Source of the DNA: Costus lasius
Lineage: Eukaryota; Streptophyta; Magnoliopsida; Zingiberales; Costaceae
Direction: 5' to 3'
Length of the DNA: 64,000 nt
Assembly (NCBI GenBank): GCA_027563935.2
Contig: CM050446.2
Span: forward strand, 110,216,499-110,280,498
In this document: positions 14,901 through 23,700 of the stretch, in pieces
Layout of the letters: each line of letters opens with the position of its first letter
Numbering within the stretch: position 1 is the first letter of the stretch
Translations under genes and position numbers: made by a program
The notes under the pieces: model-generated
What the model was told of the DNA's origin: nothing
Databases searched by the model: none
The model's input: the letters and a program-made list of their open reading frames with translations, nothing else

Positions 14901-17900
14901 AACAAAAAACATGGTAGTGGAGCTACAAAGAAATAGTACTTGGTGAAACAAAAGGGAGTAGTTCTAAGGCTAGAATGAAGCATAGAACAGGATATTGCAG
15001 CAACATTTTAAGTATGGAAGAACATTAGAAAATTTTAAGGCTAGGCTGAGATTAGTTTTCTACAATATCATTGTACATATATTTTTTGTGAATTGTCAAT
15101 TTTGTTTTATACATAGAAATGAGGTGATTCTCATGTGATATGATATGATAGGGAAAATATAAGCCACATTAAATGAGTGAAACACCATTCATTTAAACAG
15201 TTTGAAACCCCTAGGTGCACACAAGGTTTAAAAACCCGGTCCGATGACTCGGTCCAGTACCAGTATGGTACCGGCGTACCGGACGGGTCGTGGGCGGTAA
15301 TGGCGGCAGCCGTTGACGTTGTAGGCGGCAGTAGCGGCAGCGGACGACGTCATGGGGAGCAGTGGCGGAAGCAGAAGCGTCGTTCAAAGCTTCCACCCCC
15401 ATTGGAAGCTTCGAACGAAGCTTCTGGCGGCAGCGGAAGCCTCTTCCAGTGGCGGTGGAAGCTTCAACGCTTTCGCTGCCGCTAGAAGCTTCGAATGAAA
15501 CTTTTACGCCATTTGCTGCCATCCGCCTGCCATCTGCCCGCTACCGTGCTCCGAGCTTGGTTCCGATGCCGGTCCCTCGTTGGAACGGTACGAATCAGAG
15601 GAACTGGCCCCTCAATCACTGGGTGCACATGAAGCAAGCATTGCAATCCAAAGAAATGACTAATGTCTACTCAGTACATAATCCTTATGCATAACTATTC
15701 ATATCAATCATCCACCATTTAAATCTTTTAGCCACCGATAAACTTTAACATGTTTTTTTTGTACAAGGTATCAAGATTGGCAATAATTGTGTTATGGATT
15801 GCATTAAGAAACAAACTAGATGAAACATAAATTTCTTGTTGAACACCAAAAACATCTCGTAACTAAGACTTAATACTTACCTCGTTTGTTAGATTGAGTG
15901 AGTGTCAAGGATATAGAGTCAAACCCCTCGCGCTTTCTTTTCACTTTGCATGTTAACAGTGCATCAATCGTTTGCAGCTCATCTGAAACACAACTGACAT
16001 CAAACAACGTAAATTATGGATATAGTTCCACTCAAGGAATTAAATCTCGATCTGTATAGGCAGTATACACTGGTCTGAGGAGAGACCGGTCCGGCATCAT
16101 GCTATGTCGGTACATCTTGCACCGATACTTTGCATTGTCAGTATATCCACTACATACCAGTCCAAATACTAGATAGAGATTTAATACCTTGGTTCCAATT
16201 ACTTTATAGTTTATAACTTTATATTCTTTCATCATTTAAAAACAATAAATGAAATGCTCATGTTCTTTAAGAAAATGTCCAGGAACAATATTCAGCCACA
16301 GACCTTAAAGCTAATGATGGCTTAGGAGTACCACAACATTTCTTTAGATCTGCGAGTAGGCCAGAGTGAGACATATACAAAGCGGCATCCAAGCCAGGAA
16401 TATGAAGCAGGACAACTTTCCGTATGAGTGGCTTGTTCTGAGAATAACAAAGAGATTGATTAGGTGCTACTAAATACATGGAGATCGATTATGTGCTCCT
16501 GAACACAAGTATACATCAGATATTAAAATAAATTGAAAAGCAAACAAATACGTCAATGCAACTGAGACTGTGTGTTAGTGATGAAATAGTGAAGGTTGTA
16601 ACTCTTGCATATGCCCCTAACCAATGTGTATATATTGTATACACATTTCTTTAATTCCTTTGTAGAGGACAATGCACTCCATGGGAATAGTTCATTAACT
16701 GGATTTTCTAACTCAGTGGGAGAAATTAAAGCGCACAACATGTTGTAAGCAGCTTTTGTATAAAATCATTATATTAAGCTCTTTTATTTCCCCAAAGACA
16801 TCACAGATATTTTATCTGTTGGAATAGTAGATAATATGGTTTTAAATACCAATCGGTTTATTGATCCATTGTCTGACTTGTGCATTCTAGTACACACCAG
16901 CAGTGCTTAAAAAAATGGATCAGTGTTACCACTAGTATGTAAAGGTCCAACCGTATAACAGTATTGATAGAAGGTTGGTAGCATATATATACTTACATAT
17001 TTATTGATCTATTTCATTCAAACTAAATATAGAACAAGACAGAGATATACAGTTAAACAAATTAACATGTCCAATACGCATATAGTAGGAGAAAGGATGG
17101 AAAATTTATACTTTGACAAAAACCCACGAAGGCATCACGCCATCGCCAATGACCCAAGTTATAAGTCCTTGAATGTCCTGCCTCCCAATAAACACATAGT
17201 TAAAGTCAAATTCCACGGAGCACAATTGTGGAAAAAAACAACCATTAATTGTAGACATTCACCAGCAGATTTAGTGTGGAATCAGCTGCTGAGGCTTTAA
17301 ATAAAACATCTGCCTTTCCCTACATGAAACAGTTACCAAGGTGTCACTAAAAGCAAAATTGCATAGTTACATAAAACAATTTCGAACTTATGAGTGCAAC
17401 TTTGTGAGCCAATTCAGTAATAATTCAAAGGTTTAAGCACTAATCTAATATCAGCAGCAGTAACTAGTTGACCAATAATAAGATAAATAGTCTGGTACCA
17501 GACCTTGACTGTACAGAACCATCCCAACATCTTCGTATGAAAGACTCATAATAAGTTAGTATATGATACATAGTTTTAAGTCATTTAAGGTCCAACAATG
17601 ACCAGAAATTTGAAAAGATACAGAATTGGTAAACCTTAAAGAGGTAAGAAAAACTTTAGCAAGAAAAAAATGGAGAATCACTTACTGCTAAACATTAAAG
17701 TTATTCTTTTGTCACAGTACAGAGATGTAAACTGTTAGTCTTGGACGCAACTCAATGTGCATAATAAAACAGAGACCTATATAGTTTGCTATCCCTAGAC
17801 TGCACTCTAAGGTTTAAAAACTCAATCCGGGCGCCCATCTTGGACAATTGATGGATTGATTCATACTAGAGTACCAACACTAAGTGTCTGGAAGGTTCCA

Positions 17901-18508
17901 AAAGGTTCAGACCTAGATTTTTAATTCTCGCTCCAGTCAATGAAGTCAGCAATCCAGATCCACTTCACAAGAACTTTAAGCTGGGATACGGCTAAACCTT
18001 CAATTTCAATCAATTTATTCCTAAATTTGTGGCATCATATTAAAACATTCTCCTAAACTAATACTTATAAATTGACACCTTCTACGAGATTAACTGAATC
18101 TTCGGCTGCAAACAGCTTTAGCTAATTACACACCACTTAGAAAATTACCACACACAATGTTCCGATAAGGACAAAGATTTTCACGAGTTACTTGACAACC
18201 AGCAATGAAAGGTCGAATTAGAATACAACGAAAGGCCCCTAAAATTGCTTCCGCGTAATCTAGCCCTTTCCAGTTTGAAAAACCTCAAGAAAAAAAACAA
18301 CCTATCGATGCCCATCGAAACCCTAGTTTTGCAATAGCGTGATAGATGATACAAACAGAAAAGGGACGCGTACTTCGGGGCCATAGACGTCGAAGTACGA
18401 AATGCCGGGGCCGCCATTAAGGGTCTCTCGGACGGGGCTTTCGGGGCCTTTGGAAGAGGAGGAGGAGGAGGAGGTGGAGGGAGAGGGAGATGGGGAAGGG
18501 GAGGCCAT
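2669..18508 (-). CDS. SDN5: SDN5-like small RNA degrading nuclease (DEDDh 3'-5' exonuclease), 13 exons, 3' end incomplete
   Basis: The product is a 3'-5' exoribonuclease of the plant SDN / REXO family. SDN1-3 trim mature small RNAs; the exact substrate of SDN5 is less certain. Exons in transcription order: 18508-18374, 17319-17263, 17177-17112, 16437-16304, 15993-15881, 13614-13507, 13439-13369, 11556-11497, 8250-8195, 7056-6996, 6813-6546, 3226-3045, 2964-2669. Every intron is GT..AG and phase is kept throughout, giving 535 codons. The catalytic DEDDh set is complete: Exo I DCEM (D225, E227), Exo II HSLEND (D308), Exo III HDSIEDA (H357, D362). The start ATG is followed by a Ser/Pro-rich N-terminus. 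The last visible codon is split (phase 2), so a short final exon is missing, probably off the left edge. The gene is head-to-head with NdhO. Introns are inflated by repeats to nearly 16 kb. The match to Arabidopsis At5g25800 is from memory of the family and was not searched. Confidence 0.93.
3045..3226 (-). CDS. SDN5: SDN5-like exon 12
   Basis: 182 bp, phase 1 to 0, from PDFGSPPKF to EALSRAVKE, the linker after the exonuclease fold. Acceptor TACAG, donor GTTCAG. The preceding intron is the longest in the visible gene (3.3 kb). Confidence 0.9.
3737..3867. repeat. Small inverted-repeat element, GGTAC family
   Basis: It lies in SDN5 intron 12. Termini are GTTTTAAATCTCAGTC (3737-3752) and its near-perfect inverted complement GACTGAGATTTAGAACC (3851-3867). 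The body has TCGGTCC, ATCGGTAT and ATACTGGT words. It is too short to code and looks like a MITE. Confidence 0.6.
4452..4498 (+). repeat. GAA/GAG-rich purine tract
   Basis: Forty-odd bases of almost pure purine on the plus strand (AGAAGAAAAAAGAAGAGG type). It sits in SDN5 intron 12, next to sequence with GGTAC-family words. Confidence 0.7.
5055..5145. repeat. TAGGATC-family repeat copy
   Basis: GGTAGGATC..GATCCTA followed by AATAAGATCC and GTAAGATCC, arranged as in the copy near 1.1 kb. In SDN5 intron 12. Confidence 0.4.
6065..6293. repeat. GGTAC-family repeat copy
   Basis: Starts near TCAAAATACCGATGCAGG and ends near CGTCTTAAACCTTG. It contains paired ACCGAT, AGTACC and GAGTACAT words, like the copies at 10.3 and 11.7 kb. 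Confidence 0.45.
6546..6813 (-). CDS. SDN5: SDN5-like exon 11 (Exo II and Exo III motifs)
   Basis: 268 bp, phase 0 to 1. It holds Exo II (VGHSLENDL) and Exo III ([13 protein letters not shown]), with H357 as general base and D362 as the last metal ligand. Acceptor TTCAG, donor GTTAGT. Confidence 0.95.
6996..7056 (-). CDS. SDN5: SDN5-like exon 10
   Basis: 61 bp, phase 2 to 0, encoding [20 protein letters not shown]. Acceptor ATACAG, donor GTCTAG. Confidence 0.92.
7535..7868. repeat. ATAGCG-type repeat
   Basis: AGCGCTATAGCG with GGGCAATCCACTATGAAACGC at the left and GCAACGCAATCCGCTATTTC at the right, separated by AT-rich sequence. Lies in SDN5 intron 9. Probably a degenerate MITE; the class is not known to me. 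Confidence 0.35.
8195..8250 (-). CDS. SDN5: SDN5-like exon 9
   Basis: 56 bp, phase 0 to 2, encoding [18 protein letters not shown] and the start of an arginine codon. Acceptor TTGCAG, donor GTATTC. Confidence 0.92.
8634..8692 (+). repeat. Short tandem repeat of ATTACTAATTCTAACC
   Basis: Three imperfect units of the 16-base word in a row, within SDN5 intron 8. Confidence 0.6.
8760..9040. repeat. GGTAC-family repeat copy, degenerate
   Basis: Contains AGTGTACCAATCC, GGTACTAGTT, ATACCAGTACTAAT and CAGTTTGTAAACCTTG. Family membership rests on these words and on the AACCTTG end. Confidence 0.4.
10013..10108 (+). repeat. Tandem duplication, about 49-bp period
   Basis: CAATAGAAACATCAAATTAA.. and CAATAGCAACATCAAATCAA.. 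begin 49 bp apart and both run into TTTTCCATCCA / TTTTTCATCCA. In SDN5 intron 8. Confidence 0.75.
10342..10566. repeat. Small inverted-repeat element, GGTAC family
   Basis: Left end GGTTTTAAATATCAGTTTG and right end CAAACCTGTATTTAAAATC are imperfect inverted complements. The body has CTACTGGTGT, ACGGTACTAG and AGTACAAACC. About 225 bp, with no reading frame. Confidence 0.55.
11497..11556 (-). CDS. SDN5: SDN5-like exon 8
   Basis: 20 codons, phase 0, encoding [16 protein letters not shown], the strand after Exo I. Acceptor TGTCAG, donor GTAGGC. Confidence 0.93.
11746..11900. repeat. GGTAC-family repeat copy
   Basis: Runs from CCGTCCATATCGCTTGGTAT to GACTTTAAACCTTG, with CGGTACCACT and ACCAATACAC inside. 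Its right end forms part of the adjacent tandem duplication. Confidence 0.45.
11862..12043 (+). repeat. Tandem duplication, 91-bp period
   Basis: AGGACCAATACACAGATAGG at 11862 recurs as AGGACTAATACACAGATAGG at 11953. The two units stay alike through CTTATAAAAAGAATT.GTTT. In SDN5 intron 7. Confidence 0.8.
12300..12800. other. Unassigned intron segment with repeated GGACAGCA words
   Basis: No reading frame or terminal repeat was found. Words such as CTGTCCA, GGGACAG, GGGCAGCAA, GGACAGCAAG and GGACAGCAGT recur at irregular spacing, unlike the flanking intron. It may be a relic of a retroelement LTR. Confidence 0.3.
13369..13439 (-). CDS. SDN5: SDN5-like exon 7 (Exo I motif)
   Basis: 71 bp ending phase 0. 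It carries Exo I as LALDCEM, with metal-binding D225 and E227. Acceptor TTACAG, donor GTGACA. Confidence 0.92.
13507..13614 (-). CDS. SDN5: SDN5-like exon 6
   Basis: 108 bp, phase 1 to phase 1. Acceptor TCTTAG was preferred over a later CCAG because only the former keeps the frame through [18 protein letters not shown]. Donor GTAGCT. Confidence 0.88.
15223..15605. repeat. GC-rich GGTAC-family repeat copy with trinucleotide core
   Basis: Opens with AAGGTTTAAAAACCCGGTCC and TGGTACCGGCGTACCGG, then a GCGGCAG / GGAAGC-rich core with GAAGCTTCGAA words. It is far richer in GC than the intron around it (SDN5 intron 5). Open frames on both strands here are products of the GCN repeats. Confidence 0.5.
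15881..15993 (-). CDS. SDN5: SDN5-like exon 5
   Basis: 113 bp, acceptor GTCAG, donor GTAAGT, encoding [16 protein letters not shown] and a basic segment KRKRE. An alternative AG ten bases further in would hit a stop at once, so the upstream AG was chosen. Confidence 0.9.
16041..16195. repeat. Small inverted-repeat element, GGTAC family
   Basis: Left end ATTAAATCTCGATCTGTAT and right end ACTAGATAGAGATTTAAT are inverted. The core has GACCGGTCCGGCATCATGC and TCGGTACATC. In SDN5 intron 4. Confidence 0.55.
16304..16437 (-). CDS. SDN5: SDN5-like exon 4
   Basis: 134 bp, starting at [20 protein letters not shown] after acceptor CTCAG and ending in phase 2 at donor GTCTGT. The serine codon is completed by exon 5. 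Confidence 0.92.
16836..17000. repeat. GGTAC-family repeat copy, degenerate
   Basis: Starts at GGTTTTAAATACCAATCGG and contains TAGTACACACCAGC and GGTCCAACCG. The right border is unclear. Confidence 0.4.
17112..17177 (-). CDS. SDN5: SDN5-like exon 3
   Basis: 22 codons between acceptor GGCAG and donor GTATAA, phase 0. It encodes [20 protein letters not shown], a strongly conserved block of the N-terminal region. Confidence 0.9.
17263..17319 (-). CDS. SDN5: SDN5-like exon 2
   Basis: 19 codons between acceptor TGTAG and donor GTGAAT, phase 0. It encodes the [13 protein letters not shown] segment that follows YGPE in the family. Confidence 0.85.
18374..18508 (-). CDS. SDN5: SDN5-like exon 1 (start codon)
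   Basis: 45 codons from ATG at 18508, phase 0, donor GTACGC. It opens with a Pro/Ser alternation and a run of serines, then a conserved segment ending YFDVYGPE, which is typical just before the first SDN5 splice. Confidence 0.88.
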
Positions 18509-19052
18509 GAACGGCGCCTACTTTTTTTTTCTTTTTTCCTTCGATGCCCGGCGAGCAAACGGCGGAAGAGAATATTTGCGAGTCGTAACGAGAGTGGGCT
18601 TTGATTGTTTATAGGCCGACGAAACCAACAACAAACAACGGTTTAGTGTTTTTGCCTAAGCATAGATTGTAGTTTATACCCGATCCAAATTTAGATTTCA
18701 AATCGGTTTGTTTTCAACAATTTAATTTTAATGCGTAAATTGGGATTTAATTTAGATCCTTTGATCAAAAATATAAAAATTAAAAATTAATTCGACCTTT
18801 GAACCGATATTTTTTTAAGGTTTTTTAACTTTAATCCAAAATTTTCCTAATTTTATTTGATCCGATTTGGGTTTTGAATTTACACCTTTTATATAATTTT
18901 TTTTTAAAAAAAATATGCATTATTTTTACAAAATTGGTAAAAAAGATTAAAATTTAATTTGGTATTGAACTAAAATCGAATAATACTAAATCAAACCGTA
19001 AAGTCCGGTTCGGTTCGATTTGATTTTCTTCACCCAACACTCGGACACCCGA
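18509..19052. promoter_or_regulatory. Divergent intergenic region between SDN5 and NdhO, left part
   Basis: The start codons of SDN5 (minus) and NdhO (plus) are about 2.0 kb apart, but 1.34 kb of this is a later LTR element, so the ancestral spacing was about 680 bp. This part is AT-rich. It ends in sequence with CGGTTCGGTTCGATTTG, which may be a small degenerate element. No clear TATA box or transcription start can be assigned. Promoter function is inferred from position only. Confidence 0.45.
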
Positions 19053-19402
19053 TGTTAGGCCCGGGTTCACCCGGTTCAGCTCAGAGCCCAGTAGGCCTAA
19101 CCCAGTGGGCTGGATGGTGGCCCAGACTCAAGTTTAGTCCCACATTGGATGTGGGAGGGACCATTATATGACATATAAGACTTAGTAGGCTTACTATTGT
19201 TAACTTGGGCTTAAGCATTTTAATATATTGGGTCACGTTGCAAATCGGCTCACCAAGTTAATGAATAGTTTGATTACTAAGCGGGATTTGGGGAGGAAAA
19301 TTAGCCGGAAACCCTAGGAAGTCTGCGCTCCGGTGTTCCGCCGGACAACCCTAAGGCAACGGATAAATGCCGGTCCGGGGTTGATCCGACCGGGGTCTGA
19401 CA
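19053..19402 (+). repeat. TRIM 5' LTR
   Basis: 350 bp, TGTTAGG..CTGACA. It differs from the 3' LTR at about 10 sites, all transitions. Confidence 0.95.
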
Positions 19403-20040
19403 AAGGTATCAGAGTTAAAAGATTCAGCCATGATGGTGAATCAGAAAGATCCGAGAGGCAACACCATCACCACCGGCGACAAGGAGTGTCGTCCTTCCAA
19501 GGCAGGGGCCTTGATGCTAACACCAGGGAGCGTTGATGCCGGCGCCAGGGGCGTCGATGCCGATGTCAGAGGACATCGAGGGGGACATCGAGGGAGAGTT
19601 CTGTAAGAGCTGAGTGGTTGTAACCAACGACAAGATTGCTGTGGGCCCATGACCCACAGGTCCAAGATTATCCTTGACAAAGTTTGACGATGGAGGTTGC
19701 TGTAAGCATGATGATGCAGTGCGTTAGACCGTGAACTCAATGGCCACAGGTTGAGCGGAGCATCTGGGGAGATGCGCTACGGACGTGACCCTGTTTGCAT
19801 TCAATTCGGCGGGAGCACTATGGCGAGACGGCTGGGACACAAGAGGTCAGGCAGAGCACTAGGGGGTGAATATGCGGCTTAGTTGTGTCAAGCCAAGGGG
19901 GCACCAATTCCATGCAGCATGGTGCAGCAAACAATCATCATCAGACTGAAGACAAGAGATAGAGGACATCAACATTGGAGAGCCAGTGTTCAGCGCGCAT
20001 CGAACATCGAGGACGATGTTCAAATCAGGTGGGGGAGAAT

Positions 20041-20390
20041 TGTTAGGCCCGGGTTCACCCGGTTCAGCTCAGAGCCCAGCAGGCCTAACCCAGTGGGCTG
20101 GATGGTGGCCCAGACTCAAGTTTAGTCCCACATTGGATGTGGGAGGGACCATTATATGACATATAAGGCTTAGTAGGCTTACTATTGTTAACTTGGGCTT
20201 AAGCATTTTAATATATTGGGCCACGTTGCAAATCGGCTCACCAAGTTAATGAATAGTTTGATTACTAAGCGGGATTTGGGGAGGAAAATTAGCCGAAAAT
20301 CCTAGGAAGTCTGCGCTCCGGTGTTTCGCTGGACAACCCTAAGGCAACGGATAAATGCCGATTCGAGGTTGATCCGACCGGGGTCTGACA
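20041..20390 (+). repeat. TRIM 3' LTR
   Basis: 350 bp, exactly the length of the 5' LTR, followed directly by target duplication CCCGA. Its end may now lie within or close to the NdhO promoter. Confidence 0.95.
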
Positions 20391-20532
20391 CCCGAGCCAG
20401 TCGCCACTGATTTCGAACTCTCGCGCGTCTTATCCTAACGCAGCGAATGAAGGGGGCGAAGAAACTAATGGTGGAGAAGAGGCTCAAATCATCAGAGCTT
20501 TGCGTTCCTCTCCGAGCTCCCAATCTCACGCA

Positions 20533-20758
20533 ATGACTTCGTTCCTCTCGTCTTCCGCCGTTCTTATTCTCCAGCCCCATTCTCTCGTCTCCCCTTCTGC
20601 AGCCTCGCAGAGGGTAGTCCTGCGTCGGTCGCCAATCAAGGCCGTCAGCTCCGCCGAACCCCAAAAGGAGACTCCCGTTAAGAGCTCCGCCGAAGTTAGC
20701 AAGCCTCCTGCCTCCTCGCCGTCTCCTACTCCCTTGCCGAAAAAGCCCGTCTATTCGA
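20533..20758 (+). CDS. ndhO: NdhO exon 1 (transit peptide and linker)
   Basis: 75 codons plus one base. It ends VYS with donor GTATGC, and the split ATG codon is completed in exon 2. Confidence 0.93.
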
Positions 20759-23700
20759 GTATGCGTCCTTTCCTGACCTCGACTCGAATTTAATTATAAA
20801 CCCTAACATACATGATAGGTTACTGAGTCTCTAACATATACCTTTCTTCACGTGCGTGAAGAGCGTAGATTTGATTCAGTTGGTAAAAATGCCAACTTTT
20901 ATTGAGTATTTGAAAATGGTTATTTGAATAGTTGTAGCAATGTGATATGGGCACTGCCCGTTTTGGATTTAGTTTTATCACGTATTAGACCCAAAAGTTC
21001 AGACTTGTTGGTGATTGAGTTGGAGTGATGTGGATTTATTTCACGCAAAGTACTCCTAAGTGACAAATCAGAAATTTGTCCTGCTTACATTCAATGTATC
21101 CACATTTTAGCAAAGAAGTGAGTGTTGTTTGGAGATTAAGTTTCTGTCCTGCAATTCTTTTTTTTCTAATACGTAAAATTAAGCTTGTTGGCACTCACTA
21201 TAACGCTACTTAATGAGAAGTTGGATGAGCAAGTAAATCAATTCAAACGCAATAAGGCAACTAGACCTTGCTCACTGTTGTTTTCTGCAGTGAAAAAGGG
21301 GCAGATTGTACGTGTTGACAAAGAAAAATATCTAAATAGCATCAATGTAAGTTTCTTTTGATCTTCTCTTCCTATCTGTCTAGTTACTAATTTTTCCCTT
21401 TCCATTTGCTATGCTGTTAAAACAGTGTTCTTCTAAACCACAAGTTCATACAAATGTGACCTTTGTAAAATTCTTAAAATTCAAATAGGATTCAGACCCC
21501 CAAAGTTTCTTGGGCCTGAAACCAGATTCTTATGGTTCTTCTATCATTCCCTCACCATAGTAAAATTAAATAACGCAACATAGCTAAATATTTCTTAATT
21601 TATAGTTTCTTAAAAGGATAAATCCCTTTGAATTCTCTGAAGGAACAGCCCTTAATCTCCTTAATTTAAGATATGTTTTATGTATTATGCCTAACCATAA
21701 GCCACAAAGGTGGATTAGTTGGTGAACTTAAATCCTTTTCAATTTTTACCTATGTTTGTGCAAGACATTAAACACAAAAGATTTTGAATTGTTATAATTT
21801 GGTCAGTAATATACTCTTTCCAAAGAATTGCAGACTGCAGCTATTGATTCAGATAGAAATTGCCTGCCTTAGATTTACCATGAGGATCTGTTCTATTCTT
21901 TGCGCGATAAATTTTTTAACTTGTTTAACATGGAACTACATCAAAACAATTTTTATCCTAATCGTTCATAGGTGTTTAGAGTGCGAATGCACCTGAAAAG
22001 TGGATGTCGTTATTATGAGTTAAGGTTATCAAAGTCAATAATCCAATTTATAACTTATCATGTTAGCATAATCTGAAACAAAAACGAAATAATTAATATA
22101 CAATAATGTATAACAATGAAAAAAATGAAGAAAAATGGGGATAAATATGGGAAAGCATTTCTAAACTTTTGTAGATGATTGAAAATTATTGGATATAATT
22201 AAGTTACTACTTTGATAATTATTTTTTTTGACATGGGTAAGTAATTGATGAAGGTGGGACTTGATCCCAAGGCCTTGTTATTATTGTTTTCATTAATTCA
22301 TCTTTTGACACTAATAAATATATTTAACATTTAGTTATCTTTTATATAATTAAGTTATTACTTTGGCTAGCAGTACCTCCTCGGCTCCACCCTTCCATCA
22401 AATCTCTCATGGGAAAGAATTTTCCAACAATGCGAGGATCCTGTAGACCTTCTCGTTTCTCAGTCATGGATCTTGAACGCTTTCATTATAATCTGCTTCA
22501 AACGAAAACTGGTTATCATATATTATAGAAATCAGTGAAGAAAAAATGTTGGGCATGGAGTGGGCAGCGAGTGCTAATGATTTTAGCAATGAAGATAAGG
22601 AGGAGGAAGGCACATAGAGAGGTGACTGGCCCTCTAGGAACTTCTCACAATCATCAGTTGCACAATGACCAAGCCTAATCTTGTAGCCAGAGGAGGCAGA
22701 GGGATCCAATAGTGAGATGCAAACGGAGCACAAGCGAGAGACAAAAAAGCTGGCGATAGCAAGAACGAGAATGAGAAACACCAAGATAAGTGTCCACTGG
22801 TTAGAGAGAGCAACTCTTGCATGCACGGAGAAGCTAGAGGCAAGTAAAGCATGCTTCCTCATTTTGGAGCTCTGAAATCAGTGGCGAGGCCGTCAAGGGT
22901 AGCTATAAAGAGGGAATTGCAAACGGAGACAACTCTTCTTGATAGAGTAGGAGACAGCTACTCAATGGCGGCTGCGGTGATTGGAGAATACTTTTAGCCT
23001 TTTACAAATAGAAGCAACTAGAGTTGGAAAGGTCTTTGATACCATATTAAAAGAAAAGAGAGGAGAATAGAGAAGGGATTTCGACAGAAAAATTAGGCCA
23101 AATCAAGTTAGATAATGGATGCAACCTCTAGAGGTCTAAGTACAAAAAATAATGATATTGTAATTGTTATTTAATATATATAAGTGGCTACTTAATTGAC
23201 TCTTTCTAATAATAGATTTTTTTCCAAGACTGTTAAACATTGAAGAAATTTTGATTAGAACAATTCACTCTCAAAATTTTTTCAGTCTCGTTAAAATCAG
23301 ATTGGACAGCCAACTTGTGAAAGTTTGCTGAAGTTAATGTTCTTTATGTGACTGAATGCTTGTTAGTTGTGCTATTGTTTGACAATTATATAATTCTATT
23401 TCAGTATCTATCTGTTGGCCATCCTCCTTTTTACAAAGGGTTGGATTACATTTATGAAGACCGTGGAGAGGTATTCTCCAATCTCTTATACCTTTTGAGT
23501 TGATATTATTTTATGTCATTTGTTTATTCATTTATTTATTTTGTTTAATAATCACTTTTTCCCTTAATTTTTGGCCCTCTTTAGTCTGTCCCTTTAATCT
23601 TCCTTTTGTACAAGCAGGTTTTGGACATGCGAATTTTTGAGACAGGAGAACATGCTCTTGTGAGTAACCATGTTCTCTTTCTCTTTTTATCGATTGCTTA

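Larger units (their letters stand above)
19053..20390. mobile_element. TRIM-type non-autonomous LTR retrotransposon in the NdhO upstream region
   Basis: Two 350-bp LTRs (19053-19402 and 20041-20390) both start TGTTAGGCCC and end GGTCTGACA. They are flanked by a perfect 5-bp target duplication CCCGA (19048-19052 and 20391-20395). Just inside the left LTR is GGTATCAGAG, a partial primer-binding site for initiator-Met tRNA. Just before the right LTR is the purine tract GGTGGGGGAGAA. The internal region is 638 bp with no gag or pol; open frames there are spurious. Size and lack of coding fit TRIM elements, which depend on proteins from other elements. The right end lies about 140 bp before the NdhO ATG, so it must have displaced part of the upstream region. 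Confidence 0.95.

Noticed and set aside
15177..15694. Three overlapping frames of 100-110 codons
   Set aside because: Caused by the GC-rich triplet core of a GGTAC-family repeat inside SDN5 intron 5.
18181..18558. Minus-strand frame of 125 codons overlapping SDN5 exon 1
   Set aside because: It is in a different frame from the exon 1 that continues correctly into exons 2-13, and shows only Pro/Arg low complexity.
19333..20125. Open frames inside the TRIM interior
   Set aside because: No gag or pol motif, and TRIM elements are non-coding.
20302..20664. Minus-strand frame of 120 codons over NdhO exon 1
   Set aside because: Shadow of the NdhO transit-peptide exon and the adjacent LTR.
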